A DNA stretch of 64,000 nucleotides from Paracholeplasma brassicae (lineage in GTDB: Bacteria > Bacillota_I > Bacilli_A > Acholeplasmatales > UBA5453): assembly GCF_000967915.1 (NCBI RefSeq), contig NC_022549.1, forward strand, positions 1,104,366-1,168,365, in the 5' to 3' direction. The notes beneath the pieces were generated by a model, which had not been told where the DNA came from, searched no databases, and was given only the letters and a program-made list of their open reading frames with translations. Shown one piece after another: positions 8,633-17,336 of this stretch. The position numbers and the translations under genes were made by a program. Position 1 is the first letter of the stretch. The number at the start of each line of letters is the position of its first letter.

Positions 8633-9299
8633 ATCTTCTTTCGAGTTCTAACCGATTGCCATATTGTGGCACATAAGTGACGTGAGAAGCTTTTAAACCC
8701 GAGACACCATATTTCGGATTAAATCCAATTACGTTGATGTATTTATCCATTGAGTCACGTTCTTTAATCATTTCAACTAACACCAGAAATGTCGCTTTAA
8801 TATCATCGAGTGCTCGGTGCGTATTTGCTATTTCAATGTGGTATTGTTTAACCGCGTTATCCAATTTATGAGGAAATGGGTGTCTATCTTTGTAGATTGC
8901 CATCACATCAAGCAAGTCATGTTTGATTTCATAATGTGGGTTATTTAACATACGGCGATACATCGATGTTAGAAAGCCATAATCAAATTGAATGTTGTAG
9001 GCAACCATCAAACAGTTGTCTTTCACCATATCGTTTAATAGATGAAAGGCTTCTTCTTCAAGAATGCCTTTTTCCTTTAACATATCGTCTGTAATGTTTG
9101 TTATTTCAACGATTTTATCTGGTAAAGGTCTATCTTGTTTGATTAAAACGGATAATTCTTTCACAATCTTATATTGCTTACTAGGCTCTTGTCGTTGCAG
9201 TAAAATCGCACCAATTTCGATGATACGATCATTAACATGTGAGAGACCTGTGGTTTCAAAATCGAATAATAAGATGTGTTCATAACGTTCTTTAAGCAT
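8631..9299 (-). CDS. DEDDh 3'-5' exonuclease (DnaQ/epsilon family)
   Basis: A 222-aa 3'-5' exonuclease of the DnaQ fold. The three Exo motifs are visible: DFETTG near residue 14 (Asp, Glu), AYNIQFDYGFL (Asp), and NTHRALDDIKAT with the His and Asp of the DEDDh class. It could act as a proofreading or repair exonuclease or in RNA trimming; the subfamily cannot be fixed by eye. The start lies nine nt after a GGAGG that sits across the end of holA, so translation is probably linked to holA. Confidence 0.88.
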   Translation of the reverse strand: MLKERYEHILLFDFETTGLSHVNDRIIEIGAILLQRQEPSKQYKIVKELSVLIKQDRPLPDKIVEITNITDDMLKEKGILEEEAFHLLNDMVKDNCLMVAYNIQFDYGFLTSMYRRMLNNPHYEIKHDLLDVMAIYKDRHPFPHKLDNAVKQYHIEIANTHRALDDIKATFLVLVEMIKERDSMDKYINVIGFNPKYGVSGLKASHVTYVPQYGNRLELERR

Positions 9300-9303
9300 G
9301 TTC

Positions 9304-10254
9304 TTAAACCTCCAATAAAAAGAGCTCTAAACCGATTTTTTTATCGATTTGCCCTGATTTGATTTGATAATCTAGTTCCGTTAATCGTTTAAAATATTTT
9401 TCTAAGTCTCTAGACTTCAAAGATGAAGCATTTTTTACCATATAATAAGCCCTGCCTGGTTTCACATTAAAGAACTCTGCTATTTTTTCCTGTGTATAAC
9501 CTTTTTCTAGAAGCTTTTTCGTATGAATGGTTTCTTTGAGTTTTGAACTTGTTTGACTGATAATTCGAATGGGGTCTTCATTCTTCTCTAACAAGTCGCC
9601 ATACACTTCCATGATACGTCGCTTATTTTTTGCCAAAATCGCATTGGTTAACTCGAATATGTTTTCTTCTAAGTTTCTCGAAACCAGTCGTCTAATGTCA
9701 TCTAAAGCTATTTGTTTTTGATCCATTTTATACAATTTGAGTTTTTCAACTTCATTATTTAACAATACGATATCGAAATTTGTTCGTTCGACAAGTTCTT
9801 TAGTCGCTAAATCATCAATTTGATAATCAAATGTTTTAAAAACAGACTTCACATATGGCTCGAAATCTTTTTTATCCATGTCTTTAATTAGTTCGATTCG
9901 GCAATATTTTTTTGCCTCTTTGGAAATCAATATCGACTGATCAAGTGCCTTCGAGAGATAAAAGATCACAAAGGTATCCTCATTTGGATTTTTAAAATAT
10001 CGAATCAAGTCTGAGATACCTTCTTCTTTTGAACTTTCATAGAAGAACCATGGATTTTTAACCTTGATGATTTTTTTATCAGAAAAAAACGAAACCGTCG
10101 TCATTTCTTGTAGTAAATGGTCAATCGTTTGTTCTTCTAAATCATACGTTAATATGTTAAACGGATCCACATTAAGTGTCTTTACAAGACTTTCCACCGC
10201 ATTTTCAACCAAAAACGTGTCGATACCTTGATATATATATAGGTAATCCGGCAT
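9304..10254 (-). CDS. holA: DNA polymerase III subunit delta
   Basis: HolA is the delta subunit of the clamp loader, opening the sliding clamp. The 316-aa protein begins MPDYLYIYQGIDTFLVENAV, matching the family start (x-YLxxGxExFL). A degenerate AAA+ domain is followed by the C-terminal collar segment (GYTQEKIAEFFNVKPGRAYY, then DLEKYFKRLTELDYQIKSGQ). Its place between comEC and rpsT matches Bacillus. The ribosome binding site is AGGG, about six nt from the ATG. Confidence 0.94.
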   Translation of the reverse strand: MPDYLYIYQGIDTFLVENAVESLVKTLNVDPFNILTYDLEEQTIDHLLQEMTTVSFFSDKKIIKVKNPWFFYESSKEEGISDLIRYFKNPNEDTFVIFYLSKALDQSILISKEAKKYCRIELIKDMDKKDFEPYVKSVFKTFDYQIDDLATKELVERTNFDIVLLNNEVEKLKLYKMDQKQIALDDIRRLVSRNLEENIFELTNAILAKNKRRIMEVYGDLLEKNEDPIRIISQTSSKLKETIHTKKLLEKGYTQEKIAEFFNVKPGRAYYMVKNASSLKSRDLEKYFKRLTELDYQIKSGQIDKKIGLELFLLEV

Positions 10255-10309
10255 AAAATCCCTACTTTCTACTCTATATTATTATACTACATTTCGTCTT
10301 CAAATTGTA

Positions 10310-12394
10310 TCATTTTATTCGATGTTTACGCGAATACCAAATTGTTTGAAAACAGATGGTGTGATCTATATTTGTTTGATAGATTATGATTTGCTTACTC
10401 ATGTATCGCTTGATTACTTCATCGTGTGGGTGATTGAATTTATTATGATGACCAGAAGAAACAATGGCATAGGTCGGATTGACCGCATCGATAAATTCAA
10501 CGGTTGATGAGCTGATTGAACCATGATGAGGGACTTTTAGTACATCACTTTTAAGTGCGCCTTGGTATTTTTTTACAAGCCTTTGTTCGGTATTTTCTTC
10601 GATATCCCCCGTAAACAAATAAGTCAAATCATCGATTCTCGTTTGAAATACAATCGAAGAATCATTTAAAGACTGTGTTTGTTCAAAAGGACTCAGTATT
10701 TCTAACACAATATCCGCACATAATAGTTTATCTCCCTCTTCAACTAACATCAACCGTTTGTCATATTGCATGCTCTTTGCAAAATCACTTTGATCGTACT
10801 TACTTAATACTAAATGAGAGACTGCGGCTGTTTTTAATACGTCGTTTACTTTTTGATAGTGATCTAAATCGCCATGAGTCACAATTAAATAATCAATTCG
10901 GTGGATTCGTTTGTTTCTAATAAAATCAGCAACCCCACCAAAGGAATCAATCACCACGTTACATTGATTGAACGGTCTAATAATCATACTCGTATCACCT
11001 TGTCCGACATCGAGAAAATACACCGTTCCACTAATTGAGACATACGGATAAATTTGATACATACCAAGTATTAAAACAAACACAACCAGTCGTTTTAATC
11101 GCTTCAGTGTCACTCTTGTATAAAACACATAGATTAATCCGGCATAAAATAGTGCACCAAAAAATAGGCCAAATACGCTTACTTCAACGAGTGGCCCTGT
11201 TCGACTAGTACCATTAATCAACTGCTTAAATAACGATAAATAAAAATCAACACTGCTTTTGACAACAGGAAGTAAACCAATAAAAGCTAAAGGAAGAATA
11301 AAATAGGAAAATAATACGATAAAAAAAGGGGTCACAACAAGAGACAATAGATTAATCTGCTCATTCATTGATAGGACAAATGGTAAAACAACAAGTTGTG
11401 CTACAAAACTTTGATAGAACATCCCTTTAAATCCATTGTGGTTGTTCATAATCGTAAATACAAATACCAGCAAGTAACTAAAAACAAAACCCACTTGAAC
11501 AAAAACAAGTGGTCGAACCAAAAGCGTAATGATAAACGAAATAGAAAGAACATCCAAGTTCGTATAGGTTTTTTGATGTTTCTTAACAATCGTACAAAAC
11601 ACCGCACGAAAAATCGTTACTTTAAACTGCGTAATTGCGTAATATAAAATGAGGCATAAAGCAATCAAGACCTCTTTACTCCGTTTTGGTATAAACCCTA
11701 AAGAAAAACTTAAAAATGCCGTAAACAGTCCAATATGTAGACCTGAAACTGCAAACAAGTGACTGATCCCAAGACTATTAATCTCAAATGCGAAATCCGA
11801 ATCAAAGTCAGAGCTAGCTAAAATCAAACTGTTCATTAAGTCGGTATTATCCATTTCTAACGAATCAATATATGTTTTGATCTGCTGATTGATTTTATAG
11901 ACCGACAAAGGCGTTTGAACATAAGCATGATCCTTGGTTTTAATTTGATATTGTATGCCTTTGGATTTCAAATATAGTTGATAGTCGAAATTCAATGGCA
12001 CCTTTGGTGTATTAATCCGCTCAAATTTTCCTGAAACCAAGAGTTGATCCCCGATTCTATAGGTCGTTTCCTTATTGGTTATCAATATGACTTTCTGTTG
12101 TCCAGCTTTAATGGTGTAATTGATATTAAATTCGGTTTCTTTCTTATCCATAATGAGGTAAACGCCCTCATTAGGGACTTTTTGTGGTTTGTGTTCATAA
12201 ATTGCTAGATACCCACAAAAGAAGAAACCAAAAAATAGGACATAGTATTTGATGTCCAAATGTTTGATTTTAATGAAATAAAGTATAAACAGCAAAGAAA
12301 ATATCAAGTGATAGTAACTTAATATCGCAATGACGACACTAAATGCGTATAAATGTAGTTCATTAGGTTTGAATATGGTCTTTAATTTGTTCAT
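10310..12394 (-). CDS. comEC: ComEC/Rec2 competence DNA channel
   Basis: ComEC is the polytopic membrane channel that moves single-stranded DNA into the cytoplasm during transformation. The protein is about 694 aa. An N-terminal pair of membrane helices precedes an OB-fold segment (LLVSGKFERINTPKVPLNF), then the competence core with many helices (SLGISHLFAVSGLHIGLF). The C-terminal metallo-beta-lactamase-like domain keeps FLDVGQGD and THGDLDH, and late PHHGS. The start is placed at ATG 12392-12394; a GTG four codons earlier and an upstream start overlapping comEA further are possible. It overlaps the end of comEA by 32 nt. Confidence 0.94.
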   Translation of the reverse strand: MNKLKTIFKPNELHLYAFSVVIAILSYYHLIFSLLFILYFIKIKHLDIKYYVLFFGFFFCGYLAIYEHKPQKVPNEGVYLIMDKKETEFNINYTIKAGQQKVILITNKETTYRIGDQLLVSGKFERINTPKVPLNFDYQLYLKSKGIQYQIKTKDHAYVQTPLSVYKINQQIKTYIDSLEMDNTDLMNSLILASSDFDSDFAFEINSLGISHLFAVSGLHIGLFTAFLSFSLGFIPKRSKEVLIALCLILYYAITQFKVTIFRAVFCTIVKKHQKTYTNLDVLSISFIITLLVRPLVFVQVGFVFSYLLVFVFTIMNNHNGFKGMFYQSFVAQLVVLPFVLSMNEQINLLSLVVTPFFIVLFSYFILPLAFIGLLPVVKSSVDFYLSLFKQLINGTSRTGPLVEVSVFGLFFGALFYAGLIYVFYTRVTLKRLKRLVVFVLILGMYQIYPYVSISGTVYFLDVGQGDTSMIIRPFNQCNVVIDSFGGVADFIRNKRIHRIDYLIVTHGDLDHYQKVNDVLKTAAVSHLVLSKYDQSDFAKSMQYDKRLMLVEEGDKLLCADIVLEILSPFEQTQSLNDSSIVFQTRIDDLTYLFTGDIEENTEQRLVKKYQGALKSDVLKVPHHGSISSSTVEFIDAVNPTYAIVSSGHHNKFNHPHDEVIKRYMSKQIIIYQTNIDHTICFQTIWYSRKHRIK

Positions 12395-12881
12395 AGGTTT
12401 GTTCACCAATCCCACTGACTTTTTTAATATCATGTATGGATATAAATGGCCCATTGGTTTGTCTGTAGGTGATTATTTTACTCGCGGTGACTTCGCCAAT
12501 GCCTTTTAATGTCATTAGTTCAATTAAAGAGGCTGTGTTGATGTTGATTATATTTTTTTCTTGTGAGGGTTCTTTTCTAATCTTTTTAATTTCATAGGTT
12601 GTGCTGTCTACTAATCTCATTTGATAATTAATCGAATCTATTTCCGCCTCAGGTGTGAGTCCTAACGCAAATCGAATTAAATCCGCTAAGACAAGACCTT
12701 CTTTAACCACATAAGTCCCAGGCAAAACAACTTCACCTTTGATTTCAACTTGTATGAGGTTTGGCTTCATGGCGACTTCATTTTTCGCACCAATCGTCTT
12801 TTCCTTTAGTAATATTGGCACCAATAAAACTAAAATGATTATTAGTCCTCCGATTAAGACATATAAATGTGTTTGTTTCAT
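12363..12881 (-). CDS. comEA: ComEA DNA-binding competence protein
   Basis: ComEA is the membrane-anchored receptor that binds incoming double-stranded DNA. The 172-aa protein has a membrane helix at about residues 6-25, a SLBB-like domain (IQVEIKGEVVLPGTYVVKEG) and a C-terminal helix-hairpin-helix pair starting INTASLIELMTLKGIG. The start is ATG 12879-12881, eight nt after GGAGG. In Bacillus comEB lies between comEA and comEC and comER lies upstream; both are missing here. Confidence 0.94.
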   Translation of the reverse strand: MKQTHLYVLIGGLIIILVLLVPILLKEKTIGAKNEVAMKPNLIQVEIKGEVVLPGTYVVKEGLVLADLIRFALGLTPEAEIDSINYQMRLVDSTTYEIKKIRKEPSQEKNIININTASLIELMTLKGIGEVTASKIITYRQTNGPFISIHDIKKVSGIGEQTYEQIKDHIQT

Positions 12882-12946
12882 GCTAATTACCTCCAATTAA
12901 TCATTACCCTCGTCAAAAGAAATTACTTTAAAAATAAAAAAAGACA

Positions 12947-13600
12947 TCAATTGTCTTTTTTAGTAAGTTTAACGTAGTGTTTTCGTTCATCTGGTCCATC
13001 GATAAGTTCAGAATTTAAGCCTACCTCTTTAAATCGGTCTAAATAATAATTAAGTGGATAGATGTATTGGTTAAATCGATACACCTGTTCTTTGTAGGTA
13101 ATTTGATGTGTCATTTGACAATGCTTCACAAAAATTTCCCAGCGATAGACTACCGGACTCACTTCATCTTCGACGTAGTCTTTCATGACACTCAAGTATT
13201 CTTCTTTATAAAAATCAATTAGAATTTGGCCGTTGTTCTCTAGCGCGTTTGATAGATTTTTAAGTACTTGTTTGACGCCTTTAAAATAATTGATGACGTC
13301 ATTCAATAATATCATTTGATTAAATGTTCGGTTTAGTGGTTTTCTTATGTCATGTTCAAACACAGGGATGTGCAATTGCATATCTCTTTGTTTTTCTTCA
13401 AACATGGCTAACATTTCAGAATCGCTATCAATACCGGTTACATCAAACCCTTGTTTTTTTAAGAATAATGAAAAAATACCCGTACCGCAACCGACATCTA
13501 ATACCCCTTGATTCTTTTTTAAATGATCAAGTAGAAAAACCTCAATATCACCGTAATCAATGTCCGATACTAACGTTTCATAAAGTCTTGAAAAACTCAT
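12947..13600 (-). CDS. YqeM-like SAM-dependent methyltransferase
   Basis: A 217-aa class I methyltransferase. Motif I is clear (VLDVGCGTGIFSLFL, near residue 36), followed by an acidic loop (GIDSDSEMLAMF) and a motif II region (QMILLNDVINYF). The substrate is unknown in the family. It starts two nt after the rsfS stop, so it is in the same operon, and it matches yqeM of the Bacillus yqeK-yqeL-yqeM order. Confidence 0.85.
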   Translation of the reverse strand: MSFSRLYETLVSDIDYGDIEVFLLDHLKKNQGVLDVGCGTGIFSLFLKKQGFDVTGIDSDSEMLAMFEEKQRDMQLHIPVFEHDIRKPLNRTFNQMILLNDVINYFKGVKQVLKNLSNALENNGQILIDFYKEEYLSVMKDYVEDEVSPVVYRWEIFVKHCQMTHQITYKEQVYRFNQYIYPLNYYLDRFKEVGLNSELIDGPDERKHYVKLTKKDN

Positions 13601-13602
13601 CG

Positions 13603-13950
13603 TTAGATTACGTCTATTTGCTTGATGCCCATTAAGCGTTTATCAAATCCATAATAGTCTCTTTGTTCAGAAGAAAATACGTGAATAACAACACTCTTTA
13701 AATCAACTAACAACCAGCCACCTTTTTTACCCTCAATCCCTCTAATTTCATAGGAATCTTTTAATCCATCTTTTAAATACCCAATTAACGCATTGGATTG
13801 TCTTTCGTTGGCAGTTGCTACAATGATGTAATCATAAAAAGGTGAACTTTTTTCCATATCATATACCTTAACATCCGTCGCTTTGACTTGTTCTAATGCT
13901 TCTAATGCTTTTTTAACTAATTCCATAATTTCCCTTATTTGTATTTTCAT
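13603..13950 (-). CDS. rsfS: Ribosomal silencing factor RsfS
   Basis: RsfS (YbeB/YqeL) binds ribosomal protein uL14 and blocks subunit joining when nutrients are scarce. The 115-aa protein has the family core VKVYDMEKSSPFYDYIIVAT and GWLLVDLKSVVIHVFSSEQR. The ATG overlaps the TGA of yqeK (ATGA) and has AAAGG eight nt upstream, which supports the longer start over an internal ATG eight codons later. Confidence 0.94.
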   Translation of the reverse strand: MKIQIREIMELVKKALEALEQVKATDVKVYDMEKSSPFYDYIIVATANERQSNALIGYLKDGLKDSYEIRGIEGKKGGWLLVDLKSVVIHVFSSEQRDYYGFDKRLMGIKQIDVI

Positions 13951-14516
13951 ACAAGCCCTTTCTTTTTGGTGTAATACTCATAAATCTTAAGTTGATCTTT
14001 AAATGGCTCAACGCCATGTTTTCGCAAGTAATCAATTGTGCTACCGATGGCTTCGATAAATGCAAGTTCAATGTCCACTTTCGCTAATTTATAGATTTCT
14101 TTTGCTTTTGGATAGATGCGATTGGGTTCACAAAAATCAGACACACAAACAATCATTGTTTCAAGACTCATGTCGATTTTTCCCCACATGTGATAAAAAA
14201 TGGCTTCTAAAATCGTAGGGTTTGTTATTCCTAAGTTGTCTTTTGCATAGTAGTAACCCGCAGCTGCATGATACGCGACTGGGACGTCCTTGAAATAATC
14301 AATCACAACTGGGTCTTTAATCATGTCTAATTGTGCTTCATATGAAGCATTTTTCATCACATCATGAAGCAAACTAGCGACCTCGACTTCATAGACATTC
14401 GCATGATGAATCTGAGCCAACTCGACGGCGACCGAACGAACGCCATAAATGTGTTTTAAACGGTGCGAATCGTCTTCAAATTGACGAATTAAAAAGGTTT
14501 CAATTTGATTTATCAT
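13947..14516 (-). CDS. yqeK: YqeK HD-domain hydrolase (symmetrical Ap4A hydrolase family)
   Basis: A 189-aa HD-domain protein. The metal-binding motifs are HRLKHIYGV (His), LLHDVMKN (His-Asp) and YHAAAGYYYAKD. YqeK proteins cleave diadenosine tetraphosphate to two ADP and are common in low-GC Gram-positives. It lies between yqeH and rsfS with one-nt spacing to yqeH. In Bacillus nadD (yqeJ) directly precedes yqeK; it is absent at this place here. Confidence 0.9.
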   Translation of the reverse strand: MINQIETFLIRQFEDDSHRLKHIYGVRSVAVELAQIHHANVYEVEVASLLHDVMKNASYEAQLDMIKDPVVIDYFKDVPVAYHAAAGYYYAKDNLGITNPTILEAIFYHMWGKIDMSLETMIVCVSDFCEPNRIYPKAKEIYKLAKVDIELAFIEAIGSTIDYLRKHGVEPFKDQLKIYEYYTKKKGLV

Positions 14517-14517
14517 C

Positions 14518-15570
14518 TTAATATAAACTCTCCGTTAATGTTAGTCTTAATCCCTTTAAATAGTACATTTCGATAATCGCATCACCCTTGATGTGAATCA
14601 CACCAATGTCACTTATCGTAATTTCATATTTGGTATCCTGATTAAGCTTAAATGTTTGTTTCACATAAGTATGTGTCTCATTGTATGGTTTAAATAAACT
14701 ACCTTTGTGCTTATCGAATAATTCATAGGCATTCTCATACTTCGTACGATGAAGCGAGACCGATTTATTAAAATGAAAGCTGATGCCTTTAAATCCACCT
14801 TTTAGGAAAGAAAAAATCGCTTGTGCACCGATGATGACGCTTTGACTTTCATTTAATTGAAAAATGGTTGGTTTAATCTTTTGTTCAACAATTAAATCCT
14901 TGTATATTTCAAATGGGTAATATTCAGCAATCGAGCCCTCTAAGTATATACCTGGCGTGTCAAATAACTTTTTTGTTCCAAACGGAATATCGAATAAATC
15001 TTGTGTCAATCCTGGTTTTTTACCAGCAAGAACGGACACATCAATGTTATTTGTTTGAGCAATCTTTTGAAATAAGGTTGATTTACCTGAGTTTTGATAG
15101 CCCACTAAATAGATGTTGCGATTTCTTTGGAAATACGCTAAAGTCTCAATTAACTCGTTTACGTATTTGCCTGTTTTTGCCGATACTGGTACGATATCTA
15201 GCCACTTCATCTGCAATCGGTTCGTTTCTTCTCTTAGTTTATGAATCATACGGTTTAAATTCACGCTTTGTTCTAGTGTGTCAATGTGATTGATGACAAG
15301 AATGAACTCACTGCCATAAAAATGCCGATCTAAACGATATTTTAATCGTTCAGAAATGTGATTAACTGATAAAACATAAACAACTAATGCATTTTCTTCA
15401 ATTACAGGCATGCTTGCTGTATCGATGCCATCTTTGACTTTATGATAATGTTTTAGATTAAAACAATCTTTACAAAGATCATGATTCATGTCTAGCACGT
15501 AACCTAATTTTGTAATATCACTAGTTTGAAGTTTGACACCACAACCTTGACATTTCTTATCTATTGACAT
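14518..15570 (-). CDS. yqeH: Ribosome biogenesis GTPase YqeH
   Basis: YqeH is a circularly permuted GTPase needed for 30S subunit assembly. A four-cysteine zinc finger opens the protein (CQGCG near residue 7 and CKDC near residue 34). The G motifs then appear in permuted order: NHID (G4), PVSAKTG (G5), GYQNSGKSTL (G1), and DTPG (G3). The length of about 350 aa is normal. The start ATG 15568-15570 is chosen over a GTG two codons earlier. Both overlap the end of yqeG, which implies coupling. Confidence 0.94.
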   Translation of the reverse strand: MSIDKKCQGCGVKLQTSDITKLGYVLDMNHDLCKDCFNLKHYHKVKDGIDTASMPVIEENALVVYVLSVNHISERLKYRLDRHFYGSEFILVINHIDTLEQSVNLNRMIHKLREETNRLQMKWLDIVPVSAKTGKYVNELIETLAYFQRNRNIYLVGYQNSGKSTLFQKIAQTNNIDVSVLAGKKPGLTQDLFDIPFGTKKLFDTPGIYLEGSIAEYYPFEIYKDLIVEQKIKPTIFQLNESQSVIIGAQAIFSFLKGGFKGISFHFNKSVSLHRTKYENAYELFDKHKGSLFKPYNETHTYVKQTFKLNQDTKYEITISDIGVIHIKGDAIIEMYYLKGLRLTLTESLY

Positions 15571-16123
15571 AATCACTCATTCTTTCTTTATAGGTTTTCG
15601 GGTATTTTTTTTGGATTTTTTTGATAAAAAAACGCTCGATTTTTCGGTTAATTCTTGTTGATAAAACATCGGTTTTTGATTCAATCGGATTAACTAAAAT
15701 CGGTTTAATCCCAAATCGATTCCCACCTAAAACGTCTGTCATGATTTGATCACCAATATTGATGATTTCATTTTTATGATATCTACTTTTCGCAAGTTTC
15801 ATTGCTTTCTTGAATCCCATTTTGAGTGGTTTTCTTGCACTAAATACATACGGGTATTTCGTTTCTTTTGAGAATCCTTCAACTCTCTTTTTTTGATTGT
15901 TCGAAATCAGTATCAGTTCAAACCCTAGCGATTCAATGTAGGAAAACCATTCAAATACTTGCTCGTTTGGTACGTGTTCTTTATAAGACACAAGCGTATT
16001 ATCAATGTCACAGAGTATCAAACGATATCCATTTTGATATAAGTTCAAAAAATCGATGTCAAACACCGATTTTGAGTATTGATACGGGATAAATTTTCGG
16101 TATTTTTTTAAGATTTCTACCAT
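15557..16123 (-). CDS. yqeG: YqeG family HAD phosphatase
   Basis: A 188-aa HAD-superfamily IIIA phosphatase. The nucleophile motif is LCDIDNTLVSY (Asp-x-Asp-x-Thr), motif II is LISNN, and the late motif is NIGDQIMTDVLGGNRFG. Its substrate is unsettled; related proteins dephosphorylate phosphatidylglycerophosphate. The ATG overlaps the greA stop as TAATG, so this gene is translated with greA. Confidence 0.9.
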   Translation of the reverse strand: MVEILKKYRKFIPYQYSKSVFDIDFLNLYQNGYRLILCDIDNTLVSYKEHVPNEQVFEWFSYIESLGFELILISNNQKKRVEGFSKETKYPYVFSARKPLKMGFKKAMKLAKSRYHKNEIINIGDQIMTDVLGGNRFGIKPILVNPIESKTDVLSTRINRKIERFFIKKIQKKYPKTYKERMSDYVNR

Positions 16124-16599
16124 TATCTTACTTCTAAGATGGTCACGTTAAATGTCTTACCTGTTTCAAGACGTACAGAAACAGTATCCCCAACGTTTTG
16201 ACCGATGACTGCAGCACCAACCGGTGATTCAATCGAGATCTTATTTTGAAGTGGATTCGCTTCAATTGTACCAACTAATTGATATTCCACTTCTTTGTTC
16301 TTTTCAACAAATAATAACTTAACTGTCTTACCAGCGTTAATGCGGTTATCGTTTGTTGTTTTAATTAATTTTGAGTTTTCTAAAATGTTTTCAATTTCTT
16401 TGATGCGTGCTTCAGTTCTTGCTTGCTCTTCTCTTGCCGAATCATAATCCGCATTTTCAGACAAGTCACCTTGTGCACGAGCTTCTTGAAGTGCCGCAAC
16501 AACTTCAGGTCTTTTTTCGTCTTTTAAATATCTTAGTTCAGCTTTTAACTGATCCACACCTTCTTGGGTTAATTCAAAGACTTGTTTGTTCTTTGCCAT
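16123..16599 (-). CDS. greA: Transcription elongation factor GreA
   Basis: GreA binds the secondary channel of RNA polymerase and rescues backtracked complexes by stimulating transcript cleavage. The 158-aa protein has the N-terminal coiled coil with the acidic tip LSENADYDSAREEQ and the C-terminal FKBP-like domain ending in VSVRLETGKTFNVTILEVR. AAGGAG precedes the ATG. The 59-nt gap upstream contains a TATAAT on the reverse strand (16629-16634), so a promoter of its own is possible. Confidence 0.97.
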   Translation of the reverse strand: MAKNKQVFELTQEGVDQLKAELRYLKDEKRPEVVAALQEARAQGDLSENADYDSAREEQARTEARIKEIENILENSKLIKTTNDNRINAGKTVKLLFVEKNKEVEYQLVGTIEANPLQNKISIESPVGAAVIGQNVGDTVSVRLETGKTFNVTILEVR

Positions 16600-16658
16600 A
16601 AAATCACTCCTTATTTATACATTAGATAATTATACTACAATTTGATTTAATTTGATAG

Positions 16659-17336
16659 TTAAATGTGATGTTTCTTTAATGCTTTTTGAATTTCTTTATG
16701 TCTTGGCATCCATTGATCAAGTACATCATAAAATGCTTTTTGATGATTAAAGACCAGTACATGGGCGTATTCGTGATACATAACATACTCTAAATAAATT
16801 GGGTTAAGCTTAGCTAAATATAAGTTAAGCGTGATTTCATCCTTATATCGATGATAACTTCCAAATTTGGATTTGAGCATTTTTATACGATAAGGTCTTG
16901 GTTTGACACCTAATTTTTGAAGGTTAAACCGTATCTTTGATTCGATATGGTTAACTTCTTTTAGAAGCATCTCTTCTAAAATCATTTCTTTAGCCTTAGC
17001 AAGACTTATTCCTTCATTAATGCATAGATTAATTTGATTCTCTTCAATGCGATATGAGAATTCGGTTGTTAGATTGGTATTCAATTGATACGTTTTACCA
17101 AACAACATGAATTCATTGGCTAAATCGTCTTTAATCATACGATCTTTAACCGCTGATATTTTATTATAAATACGGTCAAAATTATCAAAGATGTACGCCT
17201 TGATTACTTCTTCTTTGATGAATTTGCTTTTTGTTACAACCAGTCGGTCTTGTTTTATTTTAAAATAGGTGTTTTTATTTGGTTTGGTTTTAAGCTCTAC
17301 GATGATCTCTTTATTGTCTTTTTTTACTTTAAACAT
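16659..17336 (-). CDS. YgjP-like metallopeptidase-family protein (DUF45/M48-like)
   Basis: A 225-aa protein with the zincin motif HEYAHVLVFNH (H-E-x2-H) followed by a third ligand segment W-M-P-R-H. This fits the YgjP/DUF45 family. Family members are usually described as metal-dependent hydrolases, with a pyrophosphatase activity reported for the Escherichia coli member. Substrate here is unknown. The ATG is inside the last codons of the U32 gene (8-nt overlap), so it belongs to the alaS-to-greA operon. Confidence 0.85.
   Translation of the reverse strand: MFKVKKDNKEIIVELKTKPNKNTYFKIKQDRLVVTKSKFIKEEVIKAYIFDNFDRIYNKISAVKDRMIKDDLANEFMLFGKTYQLNTNLTTEFSYRIEENQINLCINEGISLAKAKEMILEEMLLKEVNHIESKIRFNLQKLGVKPRPYRIKMLKSKFGSYHRYKDEITLNLYLAKLNPIYLEYVMYHEYAHVLVFNHQKAFYDVLDQWMPRHKEIQKALKKHHI

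Noticed and set aside
11396-11647. Forward ORF rich in Lys and Asn
   Set aside because: Antisense to comEC membrane helices, with no ribosome binding site or family signal.
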